Source: Porphyromonadaceae bacterium UBA7176 (GTDB taxonomy: Bacteria; Bacteroidota; Bacteroidia; Bacteroidales; Muribaculaceae). From it: DNA of 12,999 nt. Under the pieces are notes generated by a model that was not told where the DNA came from, searched no databases, and saw only the letters and a program-made list of their open reading frames with translations. The position numbers and the translations under genes are program-made. Within the stretch, counting starts at the first letter, position 1, and every line of letters starts with the position of its first letter. The stretch lies in NCBI GenBank assembly GCA_002491245.1, contig DKVO01000042.1, positions 1 to 12,999 on the forward strand, read 5' to 3'. Below are positions 1-7,010 of this stretch, piece after piece.

Positions 1-39
1 TTATCGGACAGCAATAATTATTTTCTAACTCAACTTTTT

Positions 40-2946
40 ATGAATAAAAAGCACTTAAAAGTCGCACTTCTTTCTCTGATGTGCACGTCGATGGCGGTGT
101 CGTATACCTCCTGCAAAGATTACGACTCCGATATCGATAATCTGCAGACTCAAATCGACGGCATCAAGGTGACCCTCGGTGAGCTGCAGTCGAAAATCGA
201 CAGCGGAAATGTGATTACTGGCGTTACATCTACTGCAGATGGTCTCGTCATCACTCTCTCCGACAACAAGAGCTATACCATTACCAACGGTAAGGATGGC
301 GCTGCCGCTGATGTTTGGACCATCGGCGACAACGGCATGTGGTATAAGAACGGTAAAGAAACCCAATACCGCGCTATCGGTATAAACGGTACCGACGGCG
401 CTGCCGGTGCACAAGGTCCTCAGGGTCCTCAGGGTCCTCAAGGTCCTGCTGGAGACGATGGTGCTGACGGTAACACCATCTACTACTATCCCAACCCCGA
501 AACTGGTAAATTCGACAAATACGAGAACGGTAAATTCGTTGAAAAAACCGATATCGTATGGCGTACAAGCGCTGAGAGCAGCATGTCCGTTACTCTCGCC
601 GGTACTCGTCTCACTCTCGCTGGCTTCGATGCCAACGATCCCGAGAAGACCGTTGTAATCAACTCTGGCGTTACTGTTGGTTCTGTTGCCTTCGTTCCCA
701 CTGTTGTTTGCCAGGATCTTCCCTATGCTACTACCGAGGATCCCTTCCTTTATGTAAACACCTATCTGTCGGAGTCGAAGTACAACGCTTCGACCAAGGA
801 GTTCGCTCCCCAGACTTGGGATAAATCGAACACTCTCGACCTTCTCTACCGTGTCAACCCGACCGGCGCTACCGTAACAGATAAGGATAAGGTTGGTTTC
901 ATCAACCGTGGCGTTACTTCGCGTGCCGATATCCCCGGCGACTTCACCACCCTCCTTACCTCAAAGGAAATCGCCTACACCGAAGGTGAACTTACAGTTA
1001 CCGCTCTCTACAACCGCACCAAAGCTATCACCGGCAAACACGACATCGTTGCCGCTCAGCTCTGGCAGGGTCAGGATCCTTATGTATCTGACTACATCGC
1101 TGTTGCTGCAGAAGCTGTGAAACCCAATATCGTCAATCCTAAGAGCAGCCCTGCTTACGCTCGTTACTACGATCGTAACAAAGCAATCCCTGCTGCTGCT
1201 GACGAGACCGACGCTTTCGTTAAAAGCATCGTAGGCCTCAACGCTGCAGCCAACCTGTCGTTCGTCTACAACACCGGTTCGCTCGATCTCGCCCAGTATG
1301 TAGAGCTCTACAGCGTTGCCAAGAGCAAGACTTTCGCTGCACTCGGCTTCGACGGTATCTCTTACAAATACTCTTTGCCCAAAGACTATCTTGCTAACGA
1401 CCAGCAGAAGACCAACCAGCAGTGGTTTGTTACCCTCTCTGACGAAGGTGTACTCGCTCTCGATGCCGACCACCTCTCGACAGGTCTTACCGCAGCTATC
1501 GGCCGTACTCCCGTTGTTCGCGTCGACGCTTACATGACCGACAACGCCGGCAACGAACAGATGGTAGCTTCGGCTTACATCAAGGTTAAGATCGCTGCTC
1601 CCGGCGAAGGTCCTGAAGATCCCGACAAGACCCGTGGTGAAATCGAACTTGGCACTGCTCAGTACAAGTACTCGCAGCTCACCGACAACATGGCTATTGT
1701 CAAGAACGTTGACGGCAAGAACGCTGTGATGACATGGCAGGACATCAACACACTCATCTACGGTACTGAAGGTCTCACCAGCCAGAACTTCTGGAGCGCT
1801 GAGAACTATGGTGCTAACAATGGCACTCAGTACACCGTTGAAGTTGCCGTACAGCAGAACGGCCGCGACGTTGTCCTCAACCCCACCAACAAGACCGCTA
1901 CTGTAGGTCAGGTATTCAAACCCAACGTACCGGGTCTCGCTACTGAAGTCCTCTTCGGCAAGGGTGACACTGAAACTGCTTACGTAAACTTCCAGATCAA
2001 CAACCTCGTCAAGACCAACGAGACTTACGACAATGTTGACGGCAAGGGCGCTAAGTACACCGTGACCATCACTCTCCCGTCGAACAACCTCAAGGCACAC
2101 CCCAACATCGTGATCAAAGAGGTTATCTACGTCCTCAACGACTACCAGCCCTACAAGGCTAACCCCAACTATGAGGTTACTCCGGGCAACCCCGGCGCCG
2201 ATATCACTGTCCAGACAAAGGGTATCCGTAACGAAATATCCAAGACATGGGAAATGAAGATGAATGTTAAGGAAGCATTCCTCCGTGTCGACAACAAGGA
2301 CATCACCGAGTACTTCGCTACCAACAACAACGTAGCTTCTACTCCTGCAATTGCCTTTGACCTCAAGCCTGGCCAGACTACTGAATTCGGCTACGACCCC
2401 TACGATGTATACCTTGCTAAGGCTATGGATGAACCCACCAAGACCGCTCACATGCAGTACACCGTCACCCTCAAGAACGGTGAAGTTATCAACCGTCCGT
2501 TCGACGTTAACTTCATCAACCCCTTCGTTCAGGGTCAGGCCAAGGGTATCACTCTCCTCGGCAACAAGATCGGCGGCGACAGCCAGAGCGCAGTTCCCAA
2601 CGTGATCGTGAAAGACACCAAGGGTGAGGATATCTACATGTGGGATGCTACTGCAGAGGCTCTTGCACTCACCGATATCGCTACCGGCGACTACTTCCTC
2701 AAGGCTGAGAATGTAAGCGTAACCTACGCTCTCGATAAGACCTCGGGCAACTATGCTGAGTTCGTTGGACAGCTCGTCACAGGTTCTAAATTCGATGTTG
2801 AAGATGACGGTACCGTAGTCTTCAAGAACCTCGGCGCTGAGCTCCAGAAGACCTGCAACGTAAACCTTATCGCAACCGTAACTTTCAAAGATCTCTCGGT
2901 TGTCAAGGTTACAATCCCTGTTACTGTAACTACCGCATCTAAGTGA
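40..2946 (+). CDS. Surface lipoprotein with PL29-type/DUF4988-like N-terminus and collagen-like segment
   Basis: A 968-residue predicted outer-membrane lipoprotein. Seen: a basic, hydrophobic signal peptide ending in the lipobox YTSC with acylated Cys25; Lys26-Asp27 and further acidic residues follow, matching the Bacteroidota signal that sends lipoproteins to the cell surface. Residues about 29-54 form a short heptad-like coiled coil (DIDNLQTQID). Residues 114-143 are ten Gly-X-Y triplets. The rest (about 170-968) is rich in Thr, Val, Asn and Asp and looks like several beta-sandwich domains; I see no catalytic motif. The signal, coiled coil and glycine-rich layout is typical of Bacteroidales proteins annotated as 'PL29 family lyase N-terminal domain-containing'; that label does not imply lyase activity. 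The gene uses a narrow codon set (no TTA, CTA or TCA after position 963), suggesting high expression. The ATG at 40 places the signal peptide correctly. Its promoter lies left of the window or is unrecognised. Binding partner unknown. Confidence 0.9.
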   Translation: MNKKHLKVALLSLMCTSMAVSYTSCKDYDSDIDNLQTQIDGIKVTLGELQSKIDSGNVITGVTSTADGLVITLSDNKSYTITNGKDGAAADVWTIGDNGMWYKNGKETQYRAIGINGTDGAAGAQGPQGPQGPQGPAGDDGADGNTIYYYPNPETGKFDKYENGKFVEKTDIVWRTSAESSMSVTLAGTRLTLAGFDANDPEKTVVINSGVTVGSVAFVPTVVCQDLPYATTEDPFLYVNTYLSESKYNASTKEFAPQTWDKSNTLDLLYRVNPTGATVTDKDKVGFINRGVTSRADIPGDFTTLLTSKEIAYTEGELTVTALYNRTKAITGKHDIVAAQLWQGQDPYVSDYIAVAAEAVKPNIVNPKSSPAYARYYDRNKAIPAAADETDAFVKSIVGLNAAANLSFVYNTGSLDLAQYVELYSVAKSKTFAALGFDGISYKYSLPKDYLANDQQKTNQQWFVTLSDEGVLALDADHLSTGLTAAIGRTPVVRVDAYMTDNAGNEQMVASAYIKVKIAAPGEGPEDPDKTRGEIELGTAQYKYSQLTDNMAIVKNVDGKNAVMTWQDINTLIYGTEGLTSQNFWSAENYGANNGTQYTVEVAVQQNGRDVVLNPTNKTATVGQVFKPNVPGLATEVLFGKGDTETAYVNFQINNLVKTNETYDNVDGKGAKYTVTITLPSNNLKAHPNIVIKEVIYVLNDYQPYKANPNYEVTPGNPGADITVQTKGIRNEISKTWEMKMNVKEAFLRVDNKDITEYFATNNNVASTPAIAFDLKPGQTTEFGYDPYDVYLAKAMDEPTKTAHMQYTVTLKNGEVINRPFDVNFINPFVQGQAKGITLLGNKIGGDSQSAVPNVIVKDTKGEDIYMWDATAEALALTDIATGDYFLKAENVSVTYALDKTSGNYAEFVGQLVTGSKFDVEDDGTVVFKNLGAELQKTCNVNLIATVTFKDLSVVKVTIPVTVTTASK
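379..468 (+). repeat. Collagen-like Gly-X-Y coding repeat with 9-bp tandem core
   Basis: Ten consecutive Gly-X-Y triplets are encoded here (residues 114-143 of the lipoprotein). The core is a DNA-level tandem repeat of the 9-mer GGTCCTCAG: copies at 415-423 and 424-432 are identical, 433-441 differs by one base, and 442-450 is a diverged copy (GGTCCTGCT). Such a unit can gain or lose copies by slippage without breaking the frame. Ten triplets is short for a stable triple helix, so a flexible spacer or weak trimerisation element is as likely as true collagen. Confidence 0.85.
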
Positions 2947-2982
2947 TGATAGAGTAAAATTCTCAACAGAATATGCTCGTAG

Positions 2983-3015
2983 AAACCCTGGCATTGTGAA
3001 ATGCCGGGGTTTTTT
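2983..3015 (+). terminator. Rho-independent terminator of the lipoprotein gene
   Basis: A 13-bp stem (2983-2995 with 3000-3012) has one G-T wobble and a GTGA loop of the stable GNRA type. A run of six T residues (3010-3015) overlaps the end of the stem. It begins 37 bp after the stop codon at 2946. Confidence 0.9.
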
Positions 3016-3056
3016 GCATACTTCCGGCACCTTCGCTTATCACTTGATAATTAAAA

Positions 3057-3088
3057 TTTGCTGGTATTAAAAATAATTCCTACATTTA
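3057..3088 (+). promoter_or_regulatory. Bacteroides-type promoter candidate upstream of two small ORFs
   Basis: TTTG at 3057-3060, a 20-nt spacer, then TACATTTA at 3081-3088, which matches the TAnnTTTG -7 consensus except for the last base. Spacing fits the expected 19-21 nt. Transcription would start near 3095, just upstream of the ORF at 3113, and would be independent of the lipoprotein gene because the terminator at 2983-3015 lies between. Confidence 0.5.
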
Positions 3089-3112
3089 TATCCGTTTCGT
3101 AAATAAGGAGTT

Positions 3113-3169
3113 ATGAAAATAGAAAACATACGTTTTACTGATACTGAGGTCTGGAACGATAAAGGGTGA
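3113..3169 (+). CDS. Possible 18-codon leader ORF
   Basis: ATG at 3113 to TGA at 3167-3169, product MKIENIRFTDTEVWNDKG. It is the first ATG after the promoter candidate at 3057-3088 and gives a leader of roughly 18 nt. AAGGAG at 3105-3110 ends only 2 nt before the ATG, too close for a normal Shine-Dalgarno interaction, and the phylum rarely uses one. I recognise no family. It may be a leader peptide, the remnant of a decayed gene, or chance. Confidence 0.2.
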   Translation: MKIENIRFTDTEVWNDKG

Positions 3170-3210
3170 TATAAACTAATTTCCACTAATTGCTTACTAA
3201 TAAATCTATT

Positions 3211-3312
3211 ATGAATATCTGGATTTTTCTTCCTCTTGTAGGGTCTGTTATCGGGGCGATCGTAGGTGGTTGCGCATATAGACGTTATAACGACAGAAAG
3301 AAAAAAGTTTAG
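3211..3312 (+). CDS. Possible 33-residue single-span membrane peptide
   Basis: ATG at 3211 to TAG at 3310-3312. The product begins MNIWIFLPLVGSVIGAIVGG and ends in a basic tail (RRYNDRKKKV). Residues about 4-22 are long and hydrophobic enough for one transmembrane helix with GxxxG-like small residues; the charge pattern predicts the C-terminal tail in the cytoplasm. It lies about 115 nt downstream of the promoter candidate at 3057-3088 and has no strong ribosome binding site. Short hydrophobic peptides with a basic tail occur as small membrane regulators and as type I toxins, but length alone cannot decide this. No homologue recognised. Confidence 0.4.
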   Translation: MNIWIFLPLVGSVIGAIVGGCAYRRYNDRKKKV

Positions 3313-3321
3313 GGTCGCCTC

Positions 3322-3349
3322 ACAGGTCGATGGCCTTTTCGATACCTGT
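3322..3349. other. Hairpin with alternative pairing, downstream of the small ORF
   Basis: ACAGGTCGA (3322-3330) can pair with TCG (3339-3341) plus ACCTGT (3344-3349), with a 2-nt bulge. CACAGG (3321-3326) can instead pair with CCTGTG (3353-3358), so the two folds exclude each other. No T-run follows on the plus strand. On the minus strand six T residues (3301-3306) lie 15 nt past the stem, too far for a standard terminator. Function unknown. Confidence 0.35.
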
Positions 3350-3379
3350 TAGCCTGTGCTTATCGGGGTGTTTCGCTTG

Positions 3380-3387
3380 CAAAGTTA
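3380..3387 (-). promoter_or_regulatory. Isolated -7 box facing the small ORF
   Basis: TAACTTTG on the minus strand matches TAnnTTTG exactly and is followed by CA, as in the boxes before secA and queD. No TTTG is found 19-21 nt upstream. Transcription would start near 3373 and run leftward across the hairpin into the end of the 33-codon ORF; no minus-strand ORF follows. One such match could arise by chance in a window this size. Confidence 0.25.
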
Positions 3388-3460
3388 ATGCTTCGTAAGG
3401 GCTATTTATCCGTCCTTTTTCAATAGTGTTGATTTTTCATCCTTAATACCGGTTTCAAAT

Positions 3461-3502
3461 AACGACGGCTGCGCCTTGACAAATCAAGGCGCAGCCGTCG
3501 TT
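3461..3502 (-). terminator. secA terminator with a perfect 19-bp stem
   Basis: The arms 3461-3479 and 3484-3502 are perfectly complementary over 19 bp and GC-rich in the middle, with a 4-nt loop. It begins 20 bp past the secA stop codon. In the secA direction the stem is followed by TTATTT, a modest T-rich tail; the plus-strand exit has only three T residues, so it serves secA mainly but may also act on rightward transcripts. Confidence 0.85.
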
Positions 3503-3522
3503 TAGATAGTCAGTTGCAGAGT

Positions 3523-6500
3523 TTACAATCCTTTGCCGTGGCAGTTCTTGTATTTCTTGCCCGAACCGCAAGGGCAGGGATCGTTACGTCCTACGCGCGG
3601 ACCGGCTTTGGCTGGCATCGGCTTCTCTTTCTCCCCCTGAGGTGCTGAGGCTGCTTGGCGCTGTTCTTCTGCTCCGGGGATGTCTGCCTTGGTAGCGCGG
3701 TAGTTAGGCTGTACGCGGCGCTGCTCGGCCTGGGTCTCCTTGATGTCGGGCTGCTTGGGCTCGGGTTTAGACATCTGCGAAGCTGGGTCGGGCTGAGGTG
3801 CAGGCTGGCGCATGAATATCTGTCCGCGCATCAGTGCCGCTACTGCCTTGTTGTTGAGGTTGGCGAGCATCGACTCGAAGAGGTGGAACGACTCGACCTT
3901 GTAGATCACCAGCGGATCCTTTTGCTCATATGCGGCGTTCTGTACACTCTGGCGCAATTGGTCAAGTTCGCGCAGATGTTCCTTCCACAGTTCGTCGATA
4001 GTGACGAGCATCAGCGCCTTGTGCCACTCCTTGATGATCGAGCGGCCTTCGCTCGCGATTGCCGAGCGGAAATCGCAGCGGAGGTTGAACACCCTCTTGC
4101 CGTCGGTCACAGGCACAAGCACCGGGCCATTATAGTCGGGGTTGGCGGCATTCATCTGCATGAGCACAGGCATGGCCACCTCGCGGATACGGTCGCTCTT
4201 TCGGTCGAGGCCCTGGACGGCAGCATCATGTAGAGCTTCGATTTTGGCCTCGCGCTCCATGTTGGCGTATTCTTCCTCAGTGAAAGGTGCTTCGATTGCG
4301 AGTACGCGGAAAATTTCTGTGCACAGGTCGGGATAGTCGGCCGGAGCCTCGTTGCTCACGATAAGGTTTTCTACAGTATCGTAAAGCATGTTGATCACGT
4401 CAACACCTATGCGCTCTCCAAGCACGGCATGGCGGCGGCGTTCGTAGATGTACGTACGCTGCTTGTTCATCACGTCATCGAATTCGAGAAGGCGCTTGCG
4501 GATACCGAAGTTGTTTTCCTCGACACGTTTCTGGGCTTTCTCGATAGCGTTGTTCACGATTTTGTGCTCTATCATTTCGTCTTCCTGAAGACCGAGGCGG
4601 TCGAGCATCTTCACCACGTGGTCGGTGGCGAAGAGACGCATGAGCTGGTCTTCGAACGAAACAAAGAACACCGACGAGCCCGGGTCGCCCTGGCGGCCTG
4701 CACGTCCGCGCAACTGGCGGTCTACGCGACGGCTCTCATGGCGTTCTGTACCGATGATGGCAAGACCGCCGGCATTGCGTACTTCCGGAGTGAGTTTGAT
4801 GTCAGTACCACGGCCGGCCATGTTGGTGGCTATCGTCACGCACCCTTTGCGTCCGGCAAGGGCTACAACTTCAGCCTCGCGCTGGTGGAGCTTGGCGTTG
4901 AGCACCTGGTGATCGATTTTCTGCATGGTGAGCATTCGGCTGAGCAATTCGGATATCTCCACCGAGGTTGTGCCTACAAGTACCGGGCGTCCGGCTTCAA
5001 CCATCTTGACTATTTCGGCGATGACCGCTTTATATTTCTCCTTCTTTGTGCGGTACACGCGGTCGTTCATATCCTGACGAGCAATCGGGCGGTTGGTCGG
5101 TATGGTCACGACATCGAGCTTGTAGATATCCCACAATTCGCCGGCTTCAGTCTCGGCCGTACCGGTCATACCGGCAAGCTTGTGGTACATTCGGAAGTAG
5201 TTCTGCAGCGTGATCGTGGCGAATGTCTGCGTCGCAGCCTCTACCTTGACACCTTCCTTAGCTTCGATGGCCTGGTGGAGTCCGTCAGAGTAGCGGCGGC
5301 CCTCCATGATACGACCGGTCTGCTCGTCGACGATCTTCACTTTGTTCTCGTCAACCACATATTCCTGGTCGCGCATGAAGAGGGTGTAAGCTTTCAGAAG
5401 CTGTGTCACAGTGTGTACACGCTCGCTCTTGACGGCGTAGTTGGCCATCAACTCATCTTTCTTCTCCTGGCGTTCGGCCGGGTCAGATATGTGCTCGAGT
5501 TCGCTGAGTTGGGCGGCAATATCAGGCAGGACGAAGAATTGAGGGTCCTGCGACGATCCGGTCAGTTCGTCGATACCTTTGTCGGTGAGTTCCACCGAGC
5601 GGTTTTTCTCGTCGATAACAAAATATAGAGGGTCGGTCACGACCGGCATCTCCTGACCGTTGTCCTGTAGATAGTGGGCCTCGGTCTCAAGCAGCACGTT
5701 CTTCATGCCCTCCTGGCTGAGGAAGCGGATGAGTGCCGTGTTTTTCGGGAGGCCTTTGAATGCGCGGAAGAGCAGCAGGGCGCCTTCTTTTTTCGTGTCC
5801 TTGTCTTCGCTGGCAAGCTTGGTCTTGGCCTCGGCGAGGATACCGGTCACAAGGCGCTGCTGTGCACGGACGACTTTCTCCACGTTGGCCTTGTATTGGT
5901 CGAAGAGCTGGTCGTCGCCTTTGGGCACGGGACCCGAGATGATGAGAGGGGTACGGGCATCGTCGATAAGTACCGAGTCGACCTCGTCGACGATGGCGTA
6001 GTAGTGCTTGCGCTGTACCAGATCATCGGGCGACATTGCCATGTTGTCGCGCAGGTAGTCGAAGCCGAATTCGTTGTTTGTGCCATATGTGATGTCGCAT
6101 TCATATGCGCGGCGGCGCTGGGGGGTGTTGGGCTGGTGCTTGTCGATGCAGTCTACCGAAGCGCCGTGGAACATGTAGAGCGGTCCCATCCACTCCGAGT
6201 CGCGCTTTGAGAGGTAGTCGTTGACAGTCACCACATGCACACCGCGGCCCGACAGTGAGCGGAGGAATACAGGCAGGGTGGCCACAAGGGTCTTACCCTC
6301 GCCGGTAGCCATTTCGGCGATTTTGCCCTGGTGGAGCACAATACCGCCGATGAGCTGCACATCATAGTGGGTCATATCCCACTTCATTTCGTTGCCGCCG
6401 GCTATCCAGCGGTTTTTCCAGATGGCTTTGTCGCCTTCGATGCTCACGAATTCGCGGCCCTGACCGGCAAGGTCGCGGTCGAATTGTGTCGCTGTCACTT

Positions 6501-6882
6501 CTATCGTGTCAGAGGCCGAGAAGCGTTTCGCTGTCTCGCGCACGGTAGCGAACACCACAGGCAGGTGCTCGTTGAGTTTGTCTTCGATTATGTCGAGGAT
6601 TTTTTTCTCGTGGCTGTCTATCTGGTCCCAGATGGGTTGACGCTCTTCGAACGGAAGCGCTTCCACTTCGCCGCGGAGCTTGGCGATAGCCTGTTTGTCG
6701 GCATCGGTGGCGTCGGCGATGTCCTTGCGGACGCTGTCGATACGTGCACGCAGACCGTCGTTGTCAAGTTTCTCGATTTCGGGTATCTGTTCCTTGATTT
6801 TGGCAAGGATGGGCTGTATGGCTTTAAGGTCGCGGGTAGACTTGTCGCCGAAGAGCTTTTTTAATACGGTTACAAATGACAT
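3523..6882 (-). CDS. secA: Preprotein translocase ATPase SecA
   Basis: SecA uses ATP to push unfolded preproteins through SecYEG. The 1119-residue product has all hallmarks: Walker A MATGEGKT (191-198), Walker B DEVD (299-302) with IDDARTPLIISG after it, the KLAGMTGTAETEA and ATNMAGRGTD motifs, the GTERHESRRVDRQLRGR arginine-finger region, the helical scaffold (EFDDVMNKQRTYIYERR), and a C-terminal zinc site with Cys1103, Cys1105, Cys1114 and His1115 that in other SecA proteins binds SecB and phospholipid. It is about 220 residues longer than E. coli SecA (901). Extra sequence lies before the first ATPase motif (Walker A near 192 rather than about 102), at about 335-420, and in a Pro/Gln-rich linker before the zinc site; long SecA proteins are usual in Bacteroidota. 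The ATG at 6882 is the only sensible start, about 57 nt after the likely transcription start. It has its own promoter and terminator, so it is probably monocistronic. Confidence 0.98.
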   Translation of the reverse strand: MSFVTVLKKLFGDKSTRDLKAIQPILAKIKEQIPEIEKLDNDGLRARIDSVRKDIADATDADKQAIAKLRGEVEALPFEERQPIWDQIDSHEKKILDIIEDKLNEHLPVVFATVRETAKRFSASDTIEVTATQFDRDLAGQGREFVSIEGDKAIWKNRWIAGGNEMKWDMTHYDVQLIGGIVLHQGKIAEMATGEGKTLVATLPVFLRSLSGRGVHVVTVNDYLSKRDSEWMGPLYMFHGASVDCIDKHQPNTPQRRRAYECDITYGTNNEFGFDYLRDNMAMSPDDLVQRKHYYAIVDEVDSVLIDDARTPLIISGPVPKGDDQLFDQYKANVEKVVRAQQRLVTGILAEAKTKLASEDKDTKKEGALLLFRAFKGLPKNTALIRFLSQEGMKNVLLETEAHYLQDNGQEMPVVTDPLYFVIDEKNRSVELTDKGIDELTGSSQDPQFFVLPDIAAQLSELEHISDPAERQEKKDELMANYAVKSERVHTVTQLLKAYTLFMRDQEYVVDENKVKIVDEQTGRIMEGRRYSDGLHQAIEAKEGVKVEAATQTFATITLQNYFRMYHKLAGMTGTAETEAGELWDIYKLDVVTIPTNRPIARQDMNDRVYRTKKEKYKAVIAEIVKMVEAGRPVLVGTTSVEISELLSRMLTMQKIDHQVLNAKLHQREAEVVALAGRKGCVTIATNMAGRGTDIKLTPEVRNAGGLAIIGTERHESRRVDRQLRGRAGRQGDPGSSVFFVSFEDQLMRLFATDHVVKMLDRLGLQEDEMIEHKIVNNAIEKAQKRVEENNFGIRKRLLEFDDVMNKQRTYIYERRRHAVLGERIGVDVINMLYDTVENLIVSNEAPADYPDLCTEIFRVLAIEAPFTEEEYANMEREAKIEALHDAAVQGLDRKSDRIREVAMPVLMQMNAANPDYNGPVLVPVTDGKRVFNLRCDFRSAIASEGRSIIKEWHKALMLVTIDELWKEHLRELDQLRQSVQNAAYEQKDPLVIYKVESFHLFESMLANLNNKAVAALMRGQIFMRQPAPQPDPASQMSKPEPKQPDIKETQAEQRRVQPNYRATKADIPGAEEQRQAASAPQGEKEKPMPAKAGPRVGRNDPCPCGSGKKYKNCHGKGL

Positions 6883-6911
6883 TATGGTATGGAGTGTTTA
6901 TATGCTGTCGG

Positions 6912-6923
6912 TGGCCGCGGCCA
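6912..6923. other. GC-rich palindrome in the secA 5' leader
   Basis: TGGCCGCGGCCA is a perfect 12-bp palindrome inside the predicted secA leader, between the -7 box at 6946-6953 and the ATG at 6882. In RNA it would more likely join a stem formed by GCCGCG and CGCGGC flanking a loop of about 10 nt. It could be an operator, a leader structure, or chance in GC-rich DNA. Confidence 0.3.
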
Positions 6924-6945
6924 TGCGGTCGCGGCGTCAGATTTG

Positions 6946-6953
6946 CAAAGTTA
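6946..6953 (-). promoter_or_regulatory. secA promoter -7 box
   Basis: TAACTTTG on the minus strand matches TAnnTTTG exactly and sits in the extended core CGTAACTTTGCA that also precedes queD and the tRNA gene. No clear TTTG occurs 19-21 nt upstream. The predicted start near 6939 leaves a leader of about 57 nt before the secA ATG. Confidence 0.6.
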
Positions 6954-6976
6954 CGAATTATTAGGGAAATAACGCT

Positions 6977-7010
6977 GCTCTCCGGCTCACTTTTTTGTGA
7001 GGTTGAGAGC
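6977..7010 (-). terminator. Weak terminator candidate over the 3' end of the phosphatase-like gene
   Basis: GCTCTC (6977-6982) pairs with GAGAGC (7005-7010) and CTCAC (6986-6990) with GTGAG (6997-7001), separated by a 3x3 internal loop and closed by a 6-nt loop. It spans the stop codon at 6987-6989, and leftward transcription then meets GTTATTTC, a poor T-tract. It may reduce read-through into secA. Confidence 0.35.

Noticed and set aside
961..3030. 689-codon ORF on the minus strand opposite the lipoprotein gene
   Set aside because: It is in codon register with the sense gene, has no recognisable domain or signal, and is explained by avoidance of TTA, CTA and TCA codons. It also runs through the terminator at 2983-3015.
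4429..5628. 399-codon plus-strand ORF inside secA
   Set aside because: Register-aligned shadow of an unmistakable secA; no motifs of its own.
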